From NCBI GenBank assembly GCA_900498135.1, contig LR026961.1, positions 1,776,005 to 1,840,004 on the forward strand: a DNA stretch of 64,000 nucleotides. Direction: 5' to 3'. The translations under genes and the position numbers were made by a program. Positions within the stretch are counted from its first letter, which is position 1; every line of letters begins with the position of its first letter. Below, in pieces: positions 26,347 to 36,025 of this stretch. Under the pieces are notes generated by a model. The model did no database searches, had not been told where the DNA came from, and was given only the letters and a program-made list of their open reading frames with translations. The DNA is from an uncultured Desulfatiglans sp. Its GTDB lineage: Bacteria; Desulfobacterota; DSM-4660; Desulfatiglandales; Desulfatiglandaceae.

Positions 26347-26838
26347 TCACAGAGGATAGCGCCTGCCGTCGGCAGGCAGGTAGAAACGGCCGTCGATTTC
26401 GACGATGTGTTGGGCGAGCTGGTAGTAGGCCTGCCTGTTGAAGCGCGCCGGAAAGGCGCCGTCCCTGATTTGGCAGTAGGGGATGTTGCCCTCTTTTATG
26501 CGCAGTGTTTCCGGTTTGAGGAGTTCTTTGCTTCCGTCATTCAAATCGAGCATAAATTTCCCCGATTCTGCTTCTCCTTGAGATGACCAGGTAACGGAGC
26601 GGACGACATAGGCCGTATCTTCCACATCCAGAAGGCACGGCTTTCCGTGCCAGGTGATGATGTAGCGGCCTTTTTCGTCCAGCGTCATGTTTTCGCAGAA
26701 CATTCGGATCATGTCGATCCGGATGATCTCTGCGCCCTTGTGGTACCATTTCCCCTCCCGATCGACGTAAATCAGGCAGGGCGGCGGAGTCGTCGATCCG
26801 TCGCGCGGGTTGTCGTCGCTTTTGTCCCGTTTTTCCAT
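26347..26838 (-). CDS. DUF1285-like protein
   Basis: The ATG at 26838 gives 163 residues; GGGGAGGA lies upstream, though slightly far. An upstream ATG at 26907 would add 23 basic residues of no recognised family. The body matches the DUF1285 pattern: IYVDREGKWYHKGAEIIRIDMIRMF, then RYIITWHGKPCLLDVEDTAYVVRSV, and a C-terminal AFPARFNRQAYYQLAQHI. The family is structurally characterised but has no established activity. The gene is convergent with ppiD. Confidence 0.7.
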   Translation of the reverse strand: MEKRDKSDDNPRDGSTTPPPCLIYVDREGKWYHKGAEIIRIDMIRMFCENMTLDEKGRYIITWHGKPCLLDVEDTAYVVRSVTWSSQGEAESGKFMLDLNDGSKELLKPETLRIKEGNIPYCQIRDGAFPARFNRQAYYQLAQHIVEIDGRFYLPADGRRYPL

Positions 26839-27239
26839 GTCTGTGCTGATTCCTCCCCTCTTCGATTTTTTCCTTGATCGGACGGTTGAAAAAAGTCCTC
26901 TTGCCATCTTACGTTCATCCCATTTCCGTGCGGCATACTGATCATTCCGCCGCACGGATACGGGATTTCGCATGTGTTGCATCCGGCCGTTTTTTCAGCA
27001 GCCTGCCCCAAACCGATTTTTCAATGCGTTGTCAAGCAGTCCCGGGATACAAAGCCGGGGACTATGACTACTGCCTCCGGTCCTCCTGCACGTAGAGAAT
27101 TACACTTACTGCGGCCCGGCAGCCAATCCGGAAGGGAAAGGTTGCGTCGGTGCCGGCAAACGCGAATGCCTGTTCCGAGGCGGCGTGGAGTTCACGCCAG
27201 GGGCGGCCTGAAAGGCTGAGCAAGAAGGCGGCCGCAACG

Positions 27240-27286
27240 GACCCGCCCCCCAGGGGTAGGACCGAACACGTGGAGCGTGTGAAGAG
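27240..27286 (-). repeat. Inverted single copy of the 52-base hairpin unit
   Basis: Read on the reverse strand this segment matches the tandem units at 27633-27788, including the CACGCT...CGTG arm and the CCCC...GGGG stem, with a few substitutions. The stretch 26839-27600 otherwise shows no gene that I can support. Confidence 0.6.
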
Positions 27287-27370
27287 AGAGCCCTGTTCCG
27301 AACCCTGGTCACTCTATCAGAAAGTGTCTCCATCGGCAACGGGCCATATCCGGGCTCCACAAACGTCCGC

Positions 27371-27400
27371 TTGACAATTCTTGCCTGTATTCCCTATGCT
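27371..27400 (+). promoter_or_regulatory. Promoter-like sequence upstream of the aldolase gene
   Basis: TTGACA and TATGCT are separated by 18 bases. The site lies 530 bases before the aldolase start, so the transcript would carry the hairpin repeats 27633-27788 in its leader. It could instead drive a small RNA. Confidence 0.4.
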
Positions 27401-27632
27401 CTACATGGGCTTTGGCTCCAGATCCCGGTTGAGGACGAGGTGTCTCGCACCAGACGAACCGGGTGGTTTTGCCTGGTGCCCTCGGCAACGATATGCTTTT
27501 CAGTCCTTGTTCGGCGATGAAAGCCGGATGGCCGGGTGTTGGCAGGCGCGAAAACCATTTCAATCCCACTTCGTTGTCGTTCGAAAATGATGTTCCGGTG
27601 AAACCCGGTTTGCAGTCGAGAAATGAGGGTGT

Positions 27633-27903
27633 TTTCTTCACACGCTGCGCGTGCTCAGTCCCACCCCTTCGGGGCGGGTCCTGGTTTCTTCACACGCTGC
27701 GCGTGCTCGGTCCTACCCCTTCGGGGTGGGTCCCGGTTTCTCCACCCGCTGCGGCTGCTCAGTCCCACCGCTTCGCGGCGGGCCCCGGCATGCCGCTATC
27801 AAAGAAATCAAGCGTTTGCGCGGAGGCTGCCTGGTGGCCGCCATAAAAGCGAACATGCACACTGCCCCCGAGATTGCCCCAAAAGACTATTTCCACATGG
27901 AAA
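27633..27903 (+). repeat. Triple 52-base hairpin repeat joined to a palindromic repeat end
   Basis: Three head-to-tail units occupy 27633-27684, 27685-27736 and 27737-27788. Each has a CACGCTGCGCGTG-like arm and a stem closed by a TTC loop. The stem changes in paired fashion, for example CCCC-TTC-GGGG in units 1 and 2 and CCGC-TTC-GCGG in unit 3. A diverged copy of the other core (27803-27870) and the terminal module ending ATTTCCACATGGAAAC follow. The aldolase ribosome-binding site begins 11 bases later. Confidence 0.8.
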
Positions 27904-27928
27904 CCACTTATGACAGGAGGATCCTATT

Positions 27929-29224
27929 ATGACATCTGCGCAGGGAAAGGGATCGTCAAATTTTGAAAAGGCGCTGGCGGTCGGTCGTCCCCCCAATGTG
28001 GTCAAGCTGTTTCCGCACTCGAGGGCGCTGCTTGTCAGTGGAAAAGTCGTCGATCGGGCCATGCTTGCCAAAGGCAAGGCCATGACGATAGCGGCCAACG
28101 GGCGGAATCACTTCGTGATCCGGGGCGCCCTGCGGGCCGCCCAGCGGGCCAACGCCGCCATCATCATCGAAATCGCCAAGTCCGAAGGCGGTACGGGCGC
28201 TTACTGCGCCGTCAACTACTGGAACATCGCACGGCAGGTGGATGCGGTGTGCAATGAACTGGGGATTACGGTGCCGGTGGCTGTTCACGCCGATCATTAC
28301 GGAATCAAAGGAGAAAAGGACATCGAGACCGCCCGTACCGAAATCCCCTCTCTTTTCGATGCGGGCATGACGTCCATCGCCATCGATGCCTCCCATCTGC
28401 CCGATGAGGAGAACCTCCTGGCGAGCATCGAACTCAGCCAGTATGTGCCCGGTTGGGCCGGCCACGAGACGGAGGTCGGTGAGATCAAGGGAAAGGCCGG
28501 GTTGTCGACGGTCGACGAGGCCCTTTTTCTGATTCGGGGCCTCAATGCACAAGGCATTTTCCCGGACTGGATCGCCCTCAACAACGGAACCACCCATGGC
28601 ATCGAAGAGAGCGATGCGGGGATTCAGGTGCCCCTGACGTCCGACATCCACGCCGCGCTCACAAAATACAAGGTCTCGGGCGCCCAGCACGGGACGTCGG
28701 GCAACAGCTCCGAGCGTCTGAGGCGGATCGCCCAGGAGACGCGGACGACAAAGGCCAATGTCGCGACGGCCTTGCAGATGCTTACCTGGGGGGTCAAGGT
28801 CAATCCGTACGGCAACGCCCAGTTGGACGAAGCGGGACGCTTCATCAAGGAGCCGGACCGCGGCGCGCTCGATTCGCTGTGGGCGGAGATGGTGGCCTAT
28901 GCCGAATCCAAGGGCCTGAAAGCGGGGGACTACAAGAAGCTGAACCTGCCGTTTGAAAATAAGCTCCTGAGCCAGCCGGCCGAGATCCGCGAGCGTATGG
29001 CAAGAGGGGTGGAGGATTTCGTTTACGATCTCCTGACCAACGTTTTCAATGCGGAGGACACGGCGCCGCTTGGCATCGAAGCCATTCTGGATGCCGGCTC
29101 CTATGATCTGGGTCCCAAAGGCCGGCGGATCGAAGACCCGGCGGAGTGGACCGAGGCGAAGATCCGGGAGGGAGCCAAGCGTCTTTCCGGAGACAAGGGG
29201 CCGTCCGGGCATTTTGACGATTGA
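27929..29224 (+). CDS. Class II fructose-bisphosphate aldolase family protein
   Basis: This 431-residue protein has an ATG preceded by AGGAGG. Zinc-binding features are HADHYG at 120-125 and a later GHETEVGEIKGKAG, plus LNNGTTHG and KYKVSGAQHGTSGNSS for phosphate and metal binding. It belongs to the long (about 430-residue) class II aldolase group, longer than the E. coli FbaA (359). It should cleave or form fructose 1,6-bisphosphate in glycolysis or gluconeogenesis, although a related ketose bisphosphate substrate cannot be excluded. It lies 37 bases upstream of the exonuclease-like gene on the same strand. Confidence 0.88.
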   Translation: MTSAQGKGSSNFEKALAVGRPPNVVKLFPHSRALLVSGKVVDRAMLAKGKAMTIAANGRNHFVIRGALRAAQRANAAIIIEIAKSEGGTGAYCAVNYWNIARQVDAVCNELGITVPVAVHADHYGIKGEKDIETARTEIPSLFDAGMTSIAIDASHLPDEENLLASIELSQYVPGWAGHETEVGEIKGKAGLSTVDEALFLIRGLNAQGIFPDWIALNNGTTHGIEESDAGIQVPLTSDIHAALTKYKVSGAQHGTSGNSSERLRRIAQETRTTKANVATALQMLTWGVKVNPYGNAQLDEAGRFIKEPDRGALDSLWAEMVAYAESKGLKAGDYKKLNLPFENKLLSQPAEIRERMARGVEDFVYDLLTNVFNAEDTAPLGIEAILDAGSYDLGPKGRRIEDPAEWTEAKIREGAKRLSGDKGPSGHFDD

Positions 29225-29261
29225 AAGACAGACTGAATACAACAGGAGGAGGCGGCTCCGC

Positions 29262-30305
29262 ATGGAGGCAGACCTGGGCCAGGTTCCTGCACCGCACGCA
29301 TGGTTGAAGGATCTGGGCGAAAACGAACGGATCACCGGGCTGTACCTGGTGAGGGAAAAATCGCTTGGGACGACGCGCAAGGGCGAACCGTTTCTGAGCC
29401 TCATCCTGGCGGACAGGACCGGCGAGATCGAGGCCAAGGTCTGGGACCAGGCCGAGCAGTTGTCGGCCCTGTTTCAAAAGGGGGATGTCATCGAGGTGGA
29501 GGGGGATGCGTCCTCCTACCGGGACCGCCTCCAGCTCAGGATAAGCCGCCTGAACGTGCCGCAGGAACCTTTCGACCGGTCGCTTTTCGTGGAATCCTCG
29601 CCCTATCCGCGGCCCGAAATGATGACGGGTTTAAGGGATGTTCTGAGATCGGTCAGGGACCGGCACCTGTCGAGTCTCATCGACCGGGTCTTTGCCGACA
29701 AGCCGTTGATCGATGCATTCAAGGAAGCGCCCGCCGCCAAGAACATGCACCACAACTATCTCGGCGGCCTCCTGGAGCACACGCTTTCTGTCTGCCGTTT
29801 GGCGCGTGCGGTGGCGGAGCATTACCCTTATTTGAACAGGGACTTGCTGCTGACCGGCGCATTCCTGCATGACATCGGCAAGGTCCGGGAGCTCAGCTAC
29901 GACCTGCAGATCGATTACACCGACGAGGGGAGGCTGCTCGGGCATGTGGTTCTGGGGATGGCCATCCTGGACAAGAAGATCGGCGAGCTGAAGCACTTCC
30001 CCCAGGACCTGGCGCTGCGGCTCAGGCATTTGATTTTGAGCCATCACGGACAGTTCGAATTCGGCTCTCCCAAACGCCCGAAATTTCTCGAAGGGTTCGC
30101 CCTGCACCTCGTCGATGATCTGGACGCCAAGATGAACGGCCTGCACCGCTTTATGGAGCGGGATCGGCAGGAGGGGGCCTGGACCGAGTTCAATCGGATG
30201 TTCGAGCGGTTCTTCCTCAAAGGCGAGGCCGGTCTGGCCGGCAAGCTCGATGAAACAGGCAAAGAGGAAGAAGCCGTTTTGCAGGGAAAGTTATTCGCCC
30301 ATTGA
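29262..30305 (+). CDS. YhaM-like 3'-5' exoribonuclease (OB fold plus HD domain)
   Basis: The ATG at 29262 with AGGAGGAGG upstream gives 347 residues. An N-terminal OB-fold (about 20-110) has LVREKSLGTTRKGEPFLSLI and DRTGEIEAKVW. A metal-dependent HD domain follows with HNYLGGLLEHTLSV, TGAFLHDIGKV, GHVVLG and LRHLILSHHGQ. The architecture is that of YhaM, a single-strand exonuclease acting on RNA and DNA. It overlaps the convergent pcm gene by 15 bases. Confidence 0.88.
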   Translation: MEADLGQVPAPHAWLKDLGENERITGLYLVREKSLGTTRKGEPFLSLILADRTGEIEAKVWDQAEQLSALFQKGDVIEVEGDASSYRDRLQLRISRLNVPQEPFDRSLFVESSPYPRPEMMTGLRDVLRSVRDRHLSSLIDRVFADKPLIDAFKEAPAAKNMHHNYLGGLLEHTLSVCRLARAVAEHYPYLNRDLLLTGAFLHDIGKVRELSYDLQIDYTDEGRLLGHVVLGMAILDKKIGELKHFPQDLALRLRHLILSHHGQFEFGSPKRPKFLEGFALHLVDDLDAKMNGLHRFMERDRQEGAWTEFNRMFERFFLKGEAGLAGKLDETGKEEEAVLQGKLFAH

Positions 30306-31040
30306 GGGTCCAGCGGATGGGGCCGCCGGGGCATGGATCATGGGGACGAAGCGGACGTCCATCGTCTCCATGATGCTGAGCCGCCCCTGATGCTTGACGC
30401 CTTTCAACAGCTTTTGCACGCCGCCGGCCGTTCCCACCGGGATGATGATCCGCCCCCCCTCGGCCAGCTGTTCTTGAAGGGCCACGGGGATCTTTTCCGG
30501 GGCGCAGCTTACGACCATGGCATCGAAGGGCGCCTTCTCAGGCCAGCCGAGGTAACCGTCTCCGGTTTTGACATGCACCCGGTCATACCCCAGGTCGGCG
30601 AGAAGCGAGCGGGCCTGTTCGGCGAGGGGCTCCAGGATTTCGACGGTGTAGACGCTGCCGGCGATCTCTGCGAGGACCGCGGCGGCATAACCGGACCCGG
30701 TGCCGATTTCCAGCACCTTGTCGTCCGGTTTCAATTCGAGCGCAGCCGCCATAAAAGCGACGATGAAAGGTTGAGAAATCGTCTGTCCCAGGCCTATCGG
30801 CAGGGGCCGGTCGGCGTATGCCGCGCTGCGCCGGGATTCAGGTACGAAGAGGTGGCGCGGGACCTTCCTCATCGCCTCGACGACGCGGGGTTCGGTGATG
30901 CCGCGGCGGATGATCTGTGTTTCGACCATCTCGTCGCGCAGGCGCTCGGTCTCGACCGGGGCTTCCGCCGCCGCCGCATTAGAAAAGACGGCGAGCAAGA
31001 GCATGGACAGGAAGAGGCGGGCTGGGCGGGTTCTTTGCAT
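30291..31040 (-). CDS. pcm: Protein-L-isoaspartate O-methyltransferase with signal peptide
   Basis: This 249-residue protein has a hydrophobic N-terminus ending NAAAAEA, so it is predicted to be exported, unlike the usual cytoplasmic enzyme. The methyltransferase domain has PRHLFVPE, ADRPLPIGLGQTISQPFIVA (the family substrate loop), VLEIGTGSGYAAAVLAE for SAM binding and PFDAMVVSCAPEKIP. It methylates isoaspartyl residues to start their repair. SAM is not normally available in the periplasm, so either the leader is a membrane anchor facing the cytoplasm or the activity has changed. Confidence 0.9.
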   Translation of the reverse strand: MQRTRPARLFLSMLLLAVFSNAAAAEAPVETERLRDEMVETQIIRRGITEPRVVEAMRKVPRHLFVPESRRSAAYADRPLPIGLGQTISQPFIVAFMAAALELKPDDKVLEIGTGSGYAAAVLAEIAGSVYTVEILEPLAEQARSLLADLGYDRVHVKTGDGYLGWPEKAPFDAMVVSCAPEKIPVALQEQLAEGGRIIIPVGTAGGVQKLLKGVKHQGRLSIMETMDVRFVPMIHAPAAPSAGPSMGE

Positions 31041-31494
31041 GACGACCTCCTATGCCGACGGAACCGTGAAGCGCGATGTTAAACCACCTGTCCTCTATCA
31101 TCTATGATTTCCGCTGATTCCGAAAGCCCTTTTGGAGGGAAATTCCACCCGTTCCTGAAGCGAAAGGTCTTCCCCCGGGTTTTCACTCGATTCCTGCCTT
31201 CTCGGCGAGCGGTGCCGGAGCCCGTCGATCGCGGTGACCGGATCGAAGGATCTCGTCAAAGGGTGCGTTTCAGCCCGGGTCACGAGACTGCTCTGTCATG
31301 GTCGGCGCAACGGGCTGGCTCCGGCAGGGCGACCGTGAGATGCTCGTTCAGAGTTGGACGTGCAGATCGATGCCGCGGTCAGGTCGCAGGGTTTTCAGGG
31401 ATTGAAATGTCTCCAGACTATGGCGCCTCGAGTGGGGTCCTCTGGGCTGTGAGTATAGCGTCGAACCGCCTGAGCAACGAGGGTGAAGCAGCCT
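31041..31494. other. Gene-free stretch between pcm and the patatin-like gene
   Basis: No convincing coding sequence is seen. Frames of up to 185 residues overlap the next gene out of register and lack ribosome sites. A short piece near 31358-31410 resembles the repeat family core (ACGTGCAGATCGATGCCG), but it is too degraded to call. Confidence 0.4.
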
Positions 31495-32382
31495 ATGCGG
31501 GGACTTCTGCTAGAGGGTGGAGGGATGCGGGCCGGCTTTGTCGCCGGAGCTGTCATGGCCCTGATGGACGAAGGGCTCATGACCTTCGACCGGGCGGTTG
31601 CGGTCTCCGCCAGCGTCCCGACCCTGGCCTATGCCGCCGCGGGGCAGCGGCGGCAGCTTGAGCGGGTCTGGCGCGGAGAACTCTGCACCCCGAAGCTGAT
31701 CTGCTATCGGAACATTCCGGTGGTATCGCTGGCGCCGTCAGCGAGACGCGCGCTCATCGACATCGATTATCTGGTCCACGAAGTTTTCGAGAAGCGCTAC
31801 CCTATTGATGTGCAGAAATTGATGGCATGCCGCATGCGCTGCCTTTTTGCGGTTACGGAGGCCGGGGAGGGGCGCTTCGAGCTGCTGAAGCCGCTGGAGC
31901 ATGACATTTATGAGCAGTTCCGGGCTTGTCTGGCGGTGCCGGGCTGTTATCCCGAGACGGTGCGACTCGGCGGGGGGGAGTTTGTAGATGGAGGGGCCTC
32001 CAACCCTCTGCCGCTCAGAGGCCTCATGGATACCGATCTGGACCGGGTATTGGCTGTCCTTTCCAGGCCGGAAGGGTGTACGTTCGACCCGCCGAACCTG
32101 TTTGAGAGGGCGCTTTTCTGGCGCTACTTTCAACGGTATGATTGGATGATGGAGCGCCTGTGGGATGCCGCCATGGTCTACCGGGAGGAGACTTCCATCT
32201 TGAAGACCCTGGCGCTGAAGAACCCGCCGCATGCCATGATCATCTGCCCGGACGACATGCCGCCGGCTCGTTTTCTGACCCGGGACCGGCGCAAGATCAA
32301 CCTCACCGTGGATATGGGATACGCCAAGGTGCAGGCGTTGCTGCGTCCGATCCGAAGGTTCCTGAAAGAAAGCCGAGAGTAG
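31495..32382 (+). CDS. Patatin-like phospholipase with altered nucleophile motif
   Basis: The ATG at 31495 with GAGGGTGA upstream gives 295 residues; a GTG at 31483 is possible. The patatin fold is clear: LLLEGGGMRAGFVAGAVMAL is the oxyanion-hole glycine loop, and FVDGGASNPLPLRG holds the catalytic aspartate in DGG. The usual GXSXG nucleophile box reads AVSAS (in AVAVSASVPTLAYAAAG), with both glycines replaced while the serine remains. It resembles the RssA/YjjU group. Substrate is unknown and activity may be reduced. It is convergent with hemW. Confidence 0.88.
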   Translation: MRGLLLEGGGMRAGFVAGAVMALMDEGLMTFDRAVAVSASVPTLAYAAAGQRRQLERVWRGELCTPKLICYRNIPVVSLAPSARRALIDIDYLVHEVFEKRYPIDVQKLMACRMRCLFAVTEAGEGRFELLKPLEHDIYEQFRACLAVPGCYPETVRLGGGEFVDGGASNPLPLRGLMDTDLDRVLAVLSRPEGCTFDPPNLFERALFWRYFQRYDWMMERLWDAAMVYREETSILKTLALKNPPHAMIICPDDMPPARFLTRDRRKINLTVDMGYAKVQALLRPIRRFLKESRE

Positions 32383-32491
32383 AATGCACCCGCCGCTCCG
32401 CGATTCTGAGGCTGTTTTTCATTTCGGGGGCCTCGAGGCTGCAATCCGGTGTTTTCCCTCAGCCGGCGAAAAGCGGGTTTTCAACCCTCTG

Positions 32492-33607
32492 CTAGGGGAA
32501 GAGCTCGAGCGGCAGATGGTCCGCAACGAGCATCCCTTCCAGGGTTGGCCGGACCCGGGCGCCGCGTACTTCGATCAGTCCTTCTTCCTCTAGGCGCAGG
32601 AGACGTCCGGACGGTATGCGGCGGGACATGTCCGGATCGAGGCGGAAGCCCTCGCGCATCCGCAGCCCGAGGGCCGCCTTCTCGAGCGCGATCTGTTCCT
32701 CCGTCAACGTTTCCCATCCCTCCGCAGGTCTCCTCCCGCCTTCGATTGCCTTACAGTAGCGTCTGATCGATGGGGGGTTCCACCACCGCTGGTTGCCGAG
32801 AAAGGAGTGGGCCGCCGGACCGAGTCCGAGATACGGGGTGTGGCGCCAGTATTTCCGGTTGTGCCGGGCCTCGAACGTCGGCCCCCGGGCGAAATTGGAG
32901 ACCTCGTAATGGTGGTAGCCGTGTGATTGGAGAAAGGCGGTCGTCTCGAGGAAGAGACGGCGCGCCCCGGATTCAGGAATCCGGGGGAGCGTGCCTTTTC
33001 GGGTGCGTGCCTCGAACTCGGTGCGGGGCTCTATGGTGAGGGTGTAACAGGAGAGGTGTTCGGGTTCGTACTGGAGGATGTTGCGAAGCGTTCGTTCCCA
33101 TCTCCGGTCGAGTTCCGGGACCCCCAGGGCATACATGAGGTCGACGCCGACCACGGGGAACCCGGCCTCGCGCGCATGGTCCAGGGCCGTGCGGGCCTCG
33201 GAGGCGTTGTGCGTCCTTCCGAGGAAGCGAAGCACGTCGTCATCGAGCGACTGGACCCCCAGGATGAGGCGGTTGAAGCCGAGAGCGCGCAGGCCGTGCG
33301 CCTTTTCGGGTGTCAGGTCCCTCGGGTTGGCTTCCAGCGTGATCTCGGCGTCTGCGGTGATGGTGAAATGCCGGCGGAGCTCGGCTGAAAGGACCCCGAT
33401 TTCCTCTATCCCGAGGATCGACGGGGTCCCGCCGCCCATGTAAAGGCTGTCGAAGGGATCGAAGACTTCGCGGAAGAAGCCGGCTTCCCGGGGCAGGGCT
33501 GCCATCCATCGCGCCAGAGGGGAAAGATGCGGCACCGAAAAGAACCCGCAATAGGGGCATTTTTCGCGGCAGAAGGGGACGTGGACGTAAAGCCCGGGTT
33601 TTTCCAA
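32492..33607 (-). CDS. hemW: HemW-like radical SAM protein
   Basis: This 371-residue protein has the radical SAM cluster motif in FCREKCPYC, the SAM-binding MGGGTPS, the LEANPRDLT segment, GVQSLDD, and the HemW/HemN-like RHNRKYWRHTPYLGLGPAAHS. The additional family cysteine after the cluster motif is replaced (CPYCGFFS). HemW acts as a heme chaperone rather than a coproporphyrinogen oxidase. It starts 10 bases after the lepA stop, the lepA-hemW order common in bacteria. Confidence 0.92.
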   Translation of the reverse strand: MEKPGLYVHVPFCREKCPYCGFFSVPHLSPLARWMAALPREAGFFREVFDPFDSLYMGGGTPSILGIEEIGVLSAELRRHFTITADAEITLEANPRDLTPEKAHGLRALGFNRLILGVQSLDDDVLRFLGRTHNASEARTALDHAREAGFPVVGVDLMYALGVPELDRRWERTLRNILQYEPEHLSCYTLTIEPRTEFEARTRKGTLPRIPESGARRLFLETTAFLQSHGYHHYEVSNFARGPTFEARHNRKYWRHTPYLGLGPAAHSFLGNQRWWNPPSIRRYCKAIEGGRRPAEGWETLTEEQIALEKAALGLRMREGFRLDPDMSRRIPSGRLLRLEEEGLIEVRGARVRPTLEGMLVADHLPLELFP

Positions 33608-33617
33608 GCGAACGCCC

Positions 33618-35414
<1,797 letters not shown>

Positions 35415-36025
35415 TCTGCTTTGCCCTTTTGCCCGATGATGGACAGCTTGGTGGACGCCGAGAGGCCGGGGAGCCCGCCAGGCGCTTGCCGGTTGCTCCG
35501 CTGAAGAGGGCCTGCTTTCCGGGTTCGGTTCCGAGCTGCGGAATGGTTAATGAAACAGCCTGCCGGATGCGCCGGTGAATCGCGCAGGGGTTTTCTGGAC
35601 GCATTTTCGTCTGATCAGGCCGCAGCGAGGGAGGAGCAGGGACGCTCCACCCGTATCTGAGCCGCTGTTTTATTTCGATATTTGCCCATCATCCAGGGAT
35701 AATTGTAAACAGACTCGAAATCGACCAGAGTGAGCCGGAGATCCACCGGGCTCAAAATCGTTGTAAATATAAACAAAATATACATTGAATCAGCGGTTGA
35801 TGCAAGAAGCGCTTGAGGTGGAAGGGCGTTCTCACACGGTCTGGAAGAAGGAGGAATATGCTTTGATTTTCTGAGCATTTCAGCTATCGTTAGCGTGCTT
35901 TTCGGTTGGCGGATCAACTCCTTTTGGGAGGAAGAAACGGCTCTTGACACGGGTTCGGCCGTTGGACCGCGCTTGGGGCCAGATATGATACCTGACGAGA
36001 ATTCGAACGATTGGGTAGGGATAGC
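35415..36025. other. Divergent intergenic region between lepA and the hydantoinase-like gene
   Basis: No gene is supported. An AT-rich island at 35700-35790 contains two TTGTAAA-type half sites (35703 and 35762) and an imperfect inverted repeat (TGTAAATATAAACAAAATA...). This is the likely promoter and operator region of lepA. A TTGACA at 35944 lacks a good partner. Confidence 0.35.

Noticed and set aside
27633..27788. CRISPR array
   Set aside because: The three 52-base units are contiguous with no spacers and have internal hairpins and paired changes; there are no cas genes.
31104..31661. 185-residue forward frame before and into the patatin-like gene
   Set aside because: It overlaps the patatin gene out of register, has no ribosome site and is Arg/Gly-rich, as random GC-rich frames are.
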